A stretch of 64,000 bases of DNA. Origin: Purshia tridentata (lineage: Eukaryota > Streptophyta > Magnoliopsida > Rosales > Rosaceae). The stretch covers positions 16,243-80,242 of the forward strand of contig QANT01006790.1 in the NCBI GenBank assembly GCA_003254885.1. Reading direction: 5' to 3'. Below are positions 49,552-64,000 of the stretch, piece by piece. Within the stretch, counting starts at the first letter, position 1. Each line of letters opens with the position of its first letter. The notes under the pieces were generated by a model. The model had not been told where the DNA came from and made no database searches. It saw only the letters and a program-made list of their open reading frames with translations. The position numbers and the translations under genes were made by a program.

Positions 49552-52387
49552 TCAGAAAGCATGGCATGTAAAACAACCACTCAAAGAACCCATCTGACGA
49601 GTTCTACGAATTGATATAGCTTTACGTGAGGTCCTTGAACCTTGTGCCTGGTTGGTTAACACTGAGCTTCTCATGTCTTGAGCTTTCTTCTGAGCCGATC
49701 TCAACTTGCTCATGATTTTATCCATAGACGATGATCTCTTCTTTTCCAGCTTCATCTGAAACAAAAAAAGTAAGGGCCAGTATTGCAGAACATGGACACA
49801 ATAATGCATGTCTTATACAGTTAGCATAAAATGAAACCTATCAATCTGTGATCTGGATAGTATGATGTAAATCCTGTATATCATTTAGTCATCTTTTTCC
49901 ATTTGTTTAAAGTTCTTAGTTTTAGAAATCACCATAAACCTATCTTTCTCTTAACTTGCCTCTGAAAAACCGGCTTGCAAGGGAAAGATGACTAACAACT
50001 CATATTAGGATGTTCTATTTTTTCCATGTGGGACATTTGGGCTGTAATACTATATATGGAGACACACCTCTAGTTTCCGTATTGCTGCCTCAGCTTTTGC
50101 CTTCTGCAGGTTCTCCCATGCAGTGATTTTGGCTTCCTCTCTTTTAACTCTGAAGAAAGACAGAGGTTGAAATTTCAATATTAGTATAGATATGTTTGAT
50201 CTGCACACATTTCAACAATATCAACTCATTTAATGATATTGTTATTGATCTCAAATCTCTATATTTTAGACTTGCAAGTCTATGGTAATCAGGGCAGGAA
50301 ACTGATGCTGTAAAGATAGAAATTTTCTTCATAATGTTTAAACGAATCCGATTTTGGCTATGAAATTCTTTTGACTCTCATTTTATTTTTCTTTAATTTA
50401 CCTCATAAAACAAAGAATGCAAAATAATAAAATTGTGTGGGAAACATACTGAGAAATGTTCTTCTCTGCTGTATCTGAGAGATCCCAAGCAGAAGATCGA
50501 GCCTCAGCATCTTTCTTTCTCCAATTATCAACAATATCAGAGCCCGTCCCAGGTATTCGGGATCTATGTTTCTTTGACCACCTTGTCATAGTGACCCTTT
50601 CATCTACCTGCACATCCCTGACTTCCAACTTCATAGAAGGGGCACCACTCTGCATTTCGAGAACAGGCATAATAGAGGAAGTGGAGGCAGAGTAAGAAGG
50701 CCCCCCATTGGGAGATGAGTGGGTACTGTCAGGGCTCATCTGGGTTGCCATGTCTCTTCTGGAAACTGCTCGAGATACATTGGTTGCTGCATCCTTGACC
50801 CCATCAAGCTTTTCATCTGATGTATGAACCGATGAAAACAGAGAAAATATCAGCCATGCATGAGCACAATAGTTTTAGCAATTCCAAAAGACCACATCAA
50901 GCATATATCAAATCTGGTAAATTACCTACATTAATTCTACATTCATGTAACAAATAGAAGTTATTATGACTATGAGAATCTATTTTGATTTACTTAGCTC
51001 AATTAAGTAAGTGATGTCCAATGGAAACATTAAACACTAACCTTGAGAGCACGGCAGTGATGGCTGCTGATTCAGCACCTCAGAGCAACCATGTACACTA
51101 ACCGAACGGGCAATGCAAGGCTCTGTCCGGATCGGAAAACCTCCATTATTGGCACCGGAATGGAATGCCAAACCATCTGCTGCTATAACACCAGCCGAAA
51201 ATGGCGAACCAGCCATGAAATTGCCTACATTGCCGCTCTCAAACATGGGCATCGCCGGAGAATACAACGAATAATAAGCAACCCCAGGAGGCCCAAGTGG
51301 ACCACTCTTCGACTTTGGCCTCCGCTGAGCTTGCTGACACGAGTTCCTCACCATACCATCGCCGCCCTGAACCGGACTGAAAATCCACCTCTCTGCATCT
51401 TCCCATTTTGATGGTAATGTCCTTCCATTATTGAAGGGCAACAATGAAGCAATCGTATTATTCTTCCGACCCATATTGGAATGCGCCGGTACTCGCTCGG
51501 AGCTCCACCCCTTGTGCACTCCGAGAGCTGTGTGGCGGTAAGTGGGTGTTCCGGGACTTGGAAAATTTCCGGATGACTTGCGAGACGAGGCCATGGAGGT
51601 CTTCTTTACGGTTCCCAATCGGGGCGAGGAGACAGAGGCATTATTGAAATCCAAAGAAGCGGGTCTTGGCCTGTCTAGCTTTTTCGACAAAGCTTCAGAT
51701 CTGGATCGCCGGTCCTGGCATTCTATACAAACAAAAGGGTAAAGCACTCAAGCTGAGGAGCTTAATTTGGTTTGGTTTGAAATGTAAAAGGATTCGGCGA
51801 AAATGGGGGTTACCTTTGAGGGCCAGAGAGAAAGAGTTTCTGGCTGAATCGATGAGGGCTATATCCGCGGCAGTGTCTTCTTTTTTAACTGAAGCCAAAC
51901 AAACAAACAGTGCGTGAGTGAGTGAGTCAGTGAATAGAAAGTCAAGTCGTTTGAAAAATGGAAAAAATTGGAGGAAAGCGACATCGTCTGAGAGAGCTTA
52001 GCTGTGTTACCTTTGGCTTTTTCTCCTTTTCTTGAGAGACGACCGTGGGTGATGATGTTGCTGTGTAAAGCGAGCTTGTTTGGATCTGGATCGCGATCTG
52101 GACCACTCGAGCTTTCTTCATGTGCAGCCGAAGAAGAATGCTGCATCATCCAAATCACACATCATCATCGTCATCATAAATCGAATCAAATTGATCGCTA
52201 TTTTTCACAAGAAAAACAAAGCATGCAGAGCAGAGGGTGATACCGGAGATATCTCGGAGTCGAAAGAGCAGCGGTCAACGCTCGCAGAGGCGGAAGAGAA
52301 GAGACTGAAGTTGGACTCCAGGGTGAAGATGACCGAGTCAGGGCTTGCGTCTCGGACTCTCAAACCCGATCTCCGCTCCTCCGGCAT
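49552..52387 (-). CDS. Long remorin-family protein (Remorin_C)
   Basis: Seven exons on the minus strand (52387-52244, 52140-52011, 51888-51814, 51722-51042, 50816-50450, 50149-50068, 49755-49552) join in frame to 560 aa. The first ~440 residues are Ser/Pro-rich and probably disordered, with conserved short blocks such as KWEDAERWIFSP and MTRWSKKHRSRIPG. The C-terminal coiled-coil Remorin_C region is about residues 445-553 (KREEAKITAWENLQKAKAEAAIRKLE...). The protein ends GCFTCHAF, whose cysteines resemble the S-acylated membrane anchor of remorins. Its length fits the group of large remorins (group 6). Remorins organise plasma-membrane nanodomains and plasmodesmata. No specific role is inferred. 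Confidence 0.9.
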
Positions 52388-54415
52388 TGTCAGTTAGCAC
52401 CCGAATCGTATAGTCTCATTCGCATTGCATTTCGGAGAAACAGAGGAAGAGAGAGAGAGAGAGAGAGTTGAAGATTCGCTTTATTCTGAGTAAAATGGCG
52501 GGTATTAATTTAGGAGGAGTTGAGCTGCTTTGTTTAATTAATTTAGGTGAGATTATGTCACTGTCATTATGTTAGCTAAATCACGCTTCAGATTTCGTTA
52601 AACGAACCGAAAAGACAACCAATTTTTTAAATCAGGCGACTTTGTTTTTGTTAATCAAGTGGGGATCAGTGGGGTGGGGCTCGCGCCTTTTAATGTTTGC
52701 GCGTAGTTATTAGCTTTGACTACAAGAAAATGACAGTGGAGCCCACGTGTCATATGTCAGGAAGGCTTTTTTGTTTGGTCCGGGTCCGGGTTTGGAGATT
52801 GGTTGGGTGGGTGGGTGGGTGGGCCGTGGTCCTGACTCCTGGCTTGAGGTAACATATACTTCCTGTTAGTAACTTTGGGTAGGTGGAGATGATATACTTA
52901 TGAAAAATCATGAAGAATTGTTTTTATTTTTAATAAAAGAATTAAATGAAATTAAAAGGTCATGATTTAGGTCAATTAATTAATTGAATTTAAGTAAATA
53001 TCTGAATTTTAGGTCAAGCATTCAAAGCTTATCCACCATCACTGTTGCTCAATAATAAGCACAAGTCCAAAAAAAAAAAATTAAACTCAAAAAATATAAT
53101 AGTTATTGTATCTAGTTACACCAACTAACTAACTAACAATTATACCCAATTTCCAACAGTCAACTTAATTCATACAAATACAACAGTATAAATAAACTTA
53201 AATTTCAAATATGAATGCTAAATATAGAATTTTCTATTAATTTTAATGTTGTGAATTTATCTAAAGGAAGAATTTGAAATATGAGTACATGTATTAACAC
53301 CATATGTCAGACATGAAAGATTCAACAGCGGAAAACTACACTTGCTAGAAATCAGTGGTCATTATGATTGAAATGTAAGGAGAGTTGATTGATTTAAAAT
53401 TTTAACCAGCAAATAGTAAATACAAACAATCAACTGTCGCAAGCTGTTACTTCATGTTCATTTCCTCACCAAGAAGAGAAAAACGAAAGGCAGCCAAGCG
53501 TCACCATTTGGCAGTCATATGCAATATCTTTCTGTCAGCATCATCATCAATTCACCATCACACGTCCTTTGGTTCATGGACCCTGTATTCTCTTTCCCTT
53601 CAGTTATCTTTATCGATTTTACTCCTTTTTTTTCTTGCAAAACAAACAGTTGATTATTTTACAAGTACTTTTACGGTTTTTTCACTTTTTTTTAAAATTT
53701 TTTTTGCATTGATTAAGAGATTGTTACATCATAGGGAACAATATCATCCACCGAAAGCAGATTTGATAGCAGGTTAAATTTTGACCTTTGAAAACAGAGA
53801 AAGAGAGAGAGCGAGAGAAGTCGACCCATTATTATGTCCATTTGATGGCAGCTACATAGCCTGAACTCGTGCCGCCCAAACCGGGTTCATGTATGATGTA
53901 GCTCACAACGTATTATAAAATCAGTATCTGCTTTCCGCTACTGTTTTTAATGGCAAGTTCTAAATCTGACTGAAAATAAATGCCAACATGGTTCTCAATC
54001 ACGATGCTCATGAATCAGTAATCTGGTCTATATGAATATTGCCTAGTCAAATCTGATGTATGTATACTAACAGTCAAATCACAATGTTTTCTACACAAGT
54101 AATGATACATGTCTATTGCTTACTATAACATGACCACATAAACAAAAGCTTACAGGACTGTGCATTAATACAAAGCTGAAATTTGTGCCACCTCACCTCC
54201 ATATTAATAATAAAAAAAGCTCCAGTGCATGAGGCTACAGCCAATGCAGAATCTAGAAAGAGTATGATGTAAGCAACCACACACCTATTCCCAAGAGGCT
54301 GTTTCTGCTACTTGAACCCGCAATCACCGGTTTGCTTATGGTAAAGTCATAGTGTTAAGATTACCATTAATAGCTGTGCTCATTATCTCACCGCCTACGA
54401 ACAAAACTACCATTA
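52388..54415. other. Intergenic region between the remorin gene and TGS1
   Basis: Holds the remorin promoter and leader (with a GA microsatellite at 52448-52467) and the TGS1 3' UTR. No credible gene was seen; the 53454-53777 open frame is low in complexity. Confidence 0.55.
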
Positions 54416-58841
<4,426 letters not shown>

Positions 58842-59059
58842 ACCCGTTGAAAATACGCGGACCAATGTGACCAACGCTTCGAATTATTCGGGACCTTTTT
58901 TTATAGTACCGCCGAAACGCTAAACGGCCACGTCTTGTTCAGGAGGGAAAATAAAATAAATATAAACCTAATTCATTACAAAAAAGTTAAAAAGTGTTTT
59001 CCTCTCATAAAAAGGAAAGCGAAGAAGACACAGTGAAAGTAAATTGAGGGAGGAAAAAA
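58842..59059. promoter_or_regulatory. Compact bidirectional promoter of TGS1 and THO5
   Basis: Only 218 bp separate the two divergent start codons, so both transcripts must start inside this interval or overlap. It contains a GGCCACGTC ACGT core near 58926 and no obvious TATA box near either gene, as is common for housekeeping promoters. Confidence 0.7.
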
Positions 59060-62000
59060 ATGGAGGACGAGGAGATAGAAGAGGGGATGCTGGTGGAGGA
59101 AGAAGCCGCGCAGCCTCGGCCTCCGTCACAGCCAGAGAAGTCGCCGTACGAGACTCTACGAGAAAGCAAGTCCTCGGTGGAGGAGATAGTTGCCAAGATG
59201 CTATCCATAAAAAAAGAGGCCAAACCCAAATCTGAGCTCCGTGAGATGGTCACTCAGATGTTCCTCCACTTCGTCACTCTCCGCCAGGTCCGTCTCTGTC
59301 TAGGGTTTTCTAATCAATCAAAATTAGGGCTTTTTCTCAAATTGGGTTTTTGTTTTGATTGCATTTGCAGGCGAACCGTTCGATCTTGCTCGAGGAAGAC
59401 CGCGTTAAAGCCGAGACGGAAAGCGCCAAGGCACCGGTGGACTTGACGACGCTGCAGCTCCACAATCTTATGTACGAGAAGAGCCACTACGTCAAGGCCA
59501 TCAAAGCTTGCAAGGACTTTAAGTCCAAGTACCCAGATATCGAGCTCGTGCCCGAAGAAGACTTCTTTCGCGACGCCCCTGGTGATATCAAAGCGCCGAC
59601 ATTGTCGAAGGACGCCGCGCACGATGTCATGCTCAAGCGGCTCAACTTCGAGCTCTTTCAGCGCAAGGAGCTCTGCAAGCTTCACGAGAAACTGGAGGTG
59701 CACAAGAAGGGTTTGCTGGAGACTATTGCGAATCGGAAAAAGTTCTTGACCAGCCTTCCTTCGCACCTCAAGTCGCTGAAGAAAGCGTCTTTGCCGGTGC
59801 AGAACCAATTGGGGTTAATGCATACCAAGAAACTCAAGCAGCACCACTCGGCGGAGTTGCTTCCACCGCCTCTGTATGTAGTTTACTCGCAGTTCATGGC
59901 GCAGAAGGAAGCATTTGATGAACAAATTGAATTGGAGATAGTTGGGAGTGTGAAGGATGCTCAAGCTTTTGCCCACCAGCAAGCAAATAAGGACACTGGT
60001 AACTAATGCTTAACTCTTACTATGTAGATAATATTCAGTACAATATATTTGATTACTGCTGGTAAGGTTTGGGTAATTTCGATGCTCCAAGTGGGCCTGA
60101 AGCTGCCCATTTTTGAGTGCTTTGGTTTGTTGTTTGGATTTGGCTTTCAGCCTGCTTAATCTGAAGATAAGGAAGAGGATGAAATCAATAGTTGAATACT
60201 AATGTTGTGTAATGGACCAGGTGTTTCTACCAACGTGGAGACTAGTCGGCTGGAAGATGATGCACCAGATGAGGAAGATGATGGGCAGAGAAGGAGAAAG
60301 CGGCCAAAGAGGGTTCCAATAAAGCAGAACCTTGAGCAGTCGGGAGTGTATCAAGTTCACCCACTGAAAATCATCCTTCATGTTTATGATGATGAGGCTT
60401 CTGATCCCAAGTCTGCAAAACTTGTCACCCTCAAGTTTGAGTATTTGGTGAAGTTGAATGTTGTATGTGTTGGAATTGAAGGATCCCATGACGGAGCAGA
60501 GTATAACATCTTATGCAACCTATTTCCAGATGACACCGGCCTTGACCTTCCCCATCAGGTAGGAATGTTTTCTTTATTTGTTATGTTGGTGATCTTCATT
60601 TAATCAGTTATCCATGAACCTCTTATTTCACCCCATCCTTTCTCTCTCATTCTGTTTATTCAATCAATTGTCCACATAACGCTGATCTTTATATTGCATT
60701 GGTTGATACAGTCTGCCAAGCTCATTGTTGGTGATGCTCCTGCATTTGATGAGAGGAGAACTTCTCGTCCATATAAGTGGGCCCAACACTTGGCAGGAAT
60801 TGATTTCTTGCCTGAGGTGTCACCTTTGCTTGCTGGCCGAGAAACTCCAAGTGGTGATGTAACTAAAAGTGATGGTGTTATATCTGGTCTGTCACTTTAT
60901 CGCCAGCAGAATCGAGTACAGACAGTTGTGAGAAGAATTCGCTCCCGGAAAAAAGCTCAGATGGCTCTTGTGTGAGTCACTGCACAGTATATTTAGAGTC
61001 TTGAATCATCAAGAGCATTCTCGAAAATCTGTAGGATAAGGATACTACGATGTGATCAAATCTGAATGGTAGCTTTAGTGGTTTTGTTTTACATGGTTTT
61101 GAATTGATATTGGCCTTTTTCTGATATAAAGTAGCTACTGTTGTGTTGTGTACTTGTGTGTGTTCTTTCACTTGTCCCGTTCTTTGGAACTTAAATATGC
61201 TCTTATCTGTCTATAACTTTATGTCTATATGAGGGATTTTCTCTATTTTGGAAGTCTCTTAGTGTCTTGTTTGTGAGTGTGGAAAGGGTATGCCCTATGT
61301 TGAGAAGTTGGCATTCTTTGATTGGCTTACAGGGAACAGCTCGAGTCACTTATGAAGCTTAAATGGCCTGCATTATCTTGTGAAAGTGTTCCATGGGCTT
61401 TGCATACCCCTTTGTGCAAGTTGCATGGTTGTTCACCTGTAGGGCATCCACCTAATTTGGCATCATCTTTGCCTGTCATAGACAAGGAGCAGGTTCCAGA
61501 ACCTACGGATGCTGACTTGGTTGGTCGATCTGGTTCTTCAAAGGAAGAGCTGGAGAGTATGAGGGAAGATGGAGAACTTCCATCTTTGGTTCCAGTTGCA
61601 TCAGTTGTCAGTGATAATAAACTTGCTCACCATAAAAGAGATAATCTTGACCACTCCAGGCGGCTGGCTTTACTTTCAAAAAGACCTCCAATCAGTAAGG
61701 CAAAATCACCAAGTTTTAAGAAACATGATGAAGATTTAGATCTTTTCCTGGATATTGAGAGTGATCTGGACGAACCTGCACATATTGTGCCAGAGGAAGA
61801 AAATGCAGGGTATTTTGAGGTGGCTGGAAATTCCTGGGTGGATTTTGGGGTCAGGGAATTTTGTCTTATTTTAACCAGGAGTATAAACACAGATAAGAGG
61901 AATGTGAAGTTAGAAGCCAAGGTAGCTAATAAGTCATGCTTTTATATTTTGTCATGCTCTTGCATCAAATTTTACTTTTTGACATTTCTTATCATTTCTG

Positions 62001-62803
62001 TTGTGGCAGATCAAGATCAGCATGGAGTATCCTTTGAGGCCTCCCTTTTTTGCATTGAATCTTTTCACTATATCTGGAGAAAACCATTATGAGAGTTCTG
62101 AGTTGTACAATGAACTTCGAGCAATGGAAGCAGAGGTAAGCAGTTGATGCAATAGGAATAGCTATCATAAGTAAATCAGTAGGGGGTGGCTTACTGGTGT
62201 GAATTCTTCAGGACATGGAGACATGGGATGGCATAATATTTTTCTGTAATATTTTGGCTCCTACTTAAACATTTTTAAACGCAAATCAAGATTAAGAATT
62301 TTTTGCGAAGTGGTTTTGGTGAAAGCATTTTACCATACAAGTTATGAAGAATTGTTCCTATTGTCTCAATCTATCAGTCAATTCCTGCACTTTCACAAGA
62401 AAACCATCTAGACTGTAACTTAATTTATATAATCTGCACCACTGTAGTATGGTCACCATACCTTGTTTGCAGTGTACTGATTATGACTACATCTTTGATT
62501 TCCCCTCCTGAACAATTTTCTCTTGCTGTCTTGTAGGTCAATCTGCACGTAGTGAAGATGTTACCTCCAAATGAAGACAATAATATCTTAGCTCATCAGG
62601 TTCGTTGTCTGGCAATGTTGTTTGACTATTACATGGATGAGGCATCCCCATCTTCTGAAAAGAGAAAGAGTACTTCTGTGGTTGATGTTGGTTTGTGTAA
62701 ACCTGTTAGTGGTCAGCTTGTTTCCAGATCTTTTAGAGGAAGGGATCGTAGGAAGATGATATCCTGGAAGGACATGGAATGCACTCCTGGCTATCCTTAC
62801 TAG
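59060..62803 (+). CDS. THO5: THO complex subunit 5 (mRNA export factor)
   Basis: Seven exons (59060-59287, 59371-59998, 60221-60558, 60712-60971, 61333-61921, 62010-62135, 62537-62803) join in frame to 811 aa, close to the family length. The N-terminal coiled-coil THOC5 region includes SPYETLRESKSSVEEIVAKM and LYEKSHY-like LMYEKSHYVKAIKACKDF. A basic patch (RRRKRPKRVP) may act as a nuclear signal. The C-terminal half carries conserved blocks such as FEYLVKLNVVCVG, NILCNLFPDD, PYKWAQHLAGIDFLPE and YFEVAGNSWVDFGVREFCLILTR. THO/TREX couples transcription with mRNP packaging and export, and in plants also with small-RNA pathways. The ATG has a strong context (A at -3, G at +4). All introns are GT-AG. 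Confidence 0.94.
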
Positions 62804-63334
62804 ACATGTAGTTCCAGTATCTGAATATGACAAAACCATTGCTGCTGAACTGCTGGAGCAGCCTATTAGCCAGTTGTTGTTGTAAGAAACAATAGGAGGA
62901 TATTTCTTTCATAAATGCAGTGGGAGATAGATTTTCTTGGTCGTTCAAAACTACATATTCTTAGTTCAATTTCTACTGTAAAGTAGCATTATTTCACGAC
63001 TAAGCATGCAAGAATGATGGGGAACATGAGCCGATGGTAATTTTTACGGGATCCTTGAAATGTATCACCGAGCTGTTGAGCATGGAATTTGTGAGATTGA
63101 GCAACATTCAGGTGGAACCGTGGGAGCACCTTTATTGGTCAAGTGGTATCTATTTCTCCTTAAAAGAGACATCTTCTGTTCAGCTTGCAGTAGGAGATTA
63201 TCTGAAGGGAAAAAGAACTCTACTGTCCTAAAAGACATTTGGGGTGGCATTGTGCATGAACCTTAAGTTGGGTCAGCCTGTGTAACTGAATGCTAAAAGC
63301 TCGTCACTTTATCTGTCCTTTTTAAACATACGAC

Positions 63335-63384
63335 GTTGAGTAGACATTTTTTTTTTTTTGGGTAAAGTGTTGAGTAGACATTTT
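63335..63384 (-). mobile_element. Micro-insertion T(9)GGGTAAAGT flanked by a 16-bp direct repeat
   Basis: GTTGAGTAGACATTTT occurs at 63335-63350 and 63369-63384. The 18 bp in between are T-rich followed by GGGTAAAGT. On the minus strand this is ACTTTACCC plus an A-tail, as expected from a truncated retroposed RNA. Confidence 0.6.
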
Positions 63385-63493
63385 ATTTCTGAGGGTGACT
63401 TTTCCTCAATTAGATTTGTCTTGTTTTGTGGGATTTCACCCAAATATATGTAATTTTTTACTTTTAATTTTCCCTTTAATCCAACTTTCATCA

Positions 63494-63504
63494 TTCATCT
63501 TTAA

Positions 63505-63536
<32 letters not shown>

Positions 63537-63570
63537 NTTTTTTTTTTTTTGAGAATGTTCATCTTTAACT
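63494..63570 (-). mobile_element. Poly(T) insertion flanked by a 13-bp direct repeat
   Basis: TTCATCTTTAACT occurs at 63494-63506 and 63558-63570. Between them lie C, about 43 T (one N at 63537) and GAGAATG. On the minus strand it is CATTCTC plus a long poly(A), that is, an almost tail-only retroposition. Confidence 0.65.
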
Positions 63571-63809
63571 GTTAGATCGCGGATTTCCTTTCTAATGCGT
63601 CAACAAAATAAATTAACACTCGTGACTTTAGAGAAGAGATGAATAATTTAAGATTTCAGACCAAAAAATGCAAAAAACAAATTAGGATTGATAAATATGG
63701 ACTAATATTTTTATTTTTGGCCGTTAAATATGAACTAAGATTAAAACCAATGATTTGACCAATGCATTTTAATAAAGTCAGACGGCACAATTCACAATCT
63801 GTAACAGGA

Positions 63810-63960
63810 TTGCAGTCTAGATCGAGAGAGAGAGGCTTTCATGAGACATGCCCTACTGGACATCTCTCACAAAGAAATGGGCCCTATAACATATAAGTCC
63901 CACTTTTTTGTGAGAGATGCTCAATGGGGCATGCCCCATGAAAGTCTCAATCGTCTGCAA
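63810..63960. mobile_element. Foldback inverted repeat at the right edge
   Basis: The termini are TTGCAG and CTGCAA. The left arm (CTTTCATGAGACATGCCC...CATCTCTCACAAAG) is matched by the reverse complement of the right arm (CTTTCATGGGGCATGCCCC...CATCTCTCACAAAA). The loop is only about a dozen bases (TATAACATATAA). Probably a small MITE or a strong hairpin. Confidence 0.75.
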
Positions 63961-64000
63961 CATCAACTCCAACTTGCCCCAAGACTCTGGGAAGTCTTTT

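Larger units (their letters stand above)
62804..64000. other. THO5 3' flank
   Basis: 3' UTR of THO5 followed by spacer. It carries two poly(T) insertions with flanking direct repeats and, at the right edge, a 151-bp foldback. No other gene is supported. Confidence 0.6.

Noticed and set aside
53454-53777. 107-codon open frame between the remorin gene and TGS1
   Set aside because: Low-complexity Ser/Leu/Phe composition driven by T-rich DNA, with no domain.

Overview
This is an AT-rich stretch of nuclear DNA from a flowering plant (a core eudicot). All genes have plant-type GT-AG introns, and every recognised product belongs to a plant family: subtilases, a B-class heat-shock factor, a HECATE bHLH, a long remorin, plant TGS1 with a WW-like segment, and THO5. 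Homopolymer runs, AT/GA/CA microsatellites and small foldback transposons fill the spaces. The protein sequences look like those of a woody rosid, perhaps Rosaceae, but that placement is a guess from memory. There is no operon-like, CRISPR, viral or bacterial content.

Layout from left to right. 1-5.6 kb: two divergent subtilisin-like protease genes; the left one runs off the window edge. 9.9-11.0 kb: a three-exon membrane-anchored LEA_2/NHL-type protein. 12.3-14.7 kb: a four-exon SBP1-type RING E3 ligase. 14.7-25.4 kb: a 10.6-kb gene-poor stretch. 25.4-26.7 kb: HSFB4 (SCHIZORIZA-type repressor). 26.7-31.8 kb: a repeat-rich gap ending in a tandemly duplicated promoter. 31.8-34.6 kb: RID3/IPI3, a WD40 ribosome-biogenesis factor. 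38.0-38.9 kb: an intronless HECATE bHLH. 38.9-45.7 kb: a gap with a Tourist-like MITE and several recent segmental duplications. 45.7-48.4 kb: an OBL1-type triacylglycerol lipase. 49.6-52.4 kb: a seven-exon long remorin (minus strand). 54.4-58.8 kb: TGS1 (minus strand). 59.1-62.8 kb: THO5 (plus strand), head to head with TGS1 across 218 bp.

The window is a chance neighbourhood of mostly unrelated housekeeping and developmental genes. The one pair with an obvious functional link is TGS1/THO5 (snRNA cap hypermethylation and mRNA export), which share a very short intergenic region. Exon models were built by hand from splice signals, reading frame and family resemblance, and every joined CDS keeps an open frame.

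I found no convincing new biological system. The most unusual signals are these: short poly(A)-tailed insertions flanked by 13-16 bp direct repeats, two of them side by side 3' of THO5; a cluster of near-identical duplications at 43.1-45.1 kb; a duplicated RID3 promoter; a probable GC-AG intron in TGS1; and an upstream ORF in SBP1 whose stop codon abuts the first splice donor.
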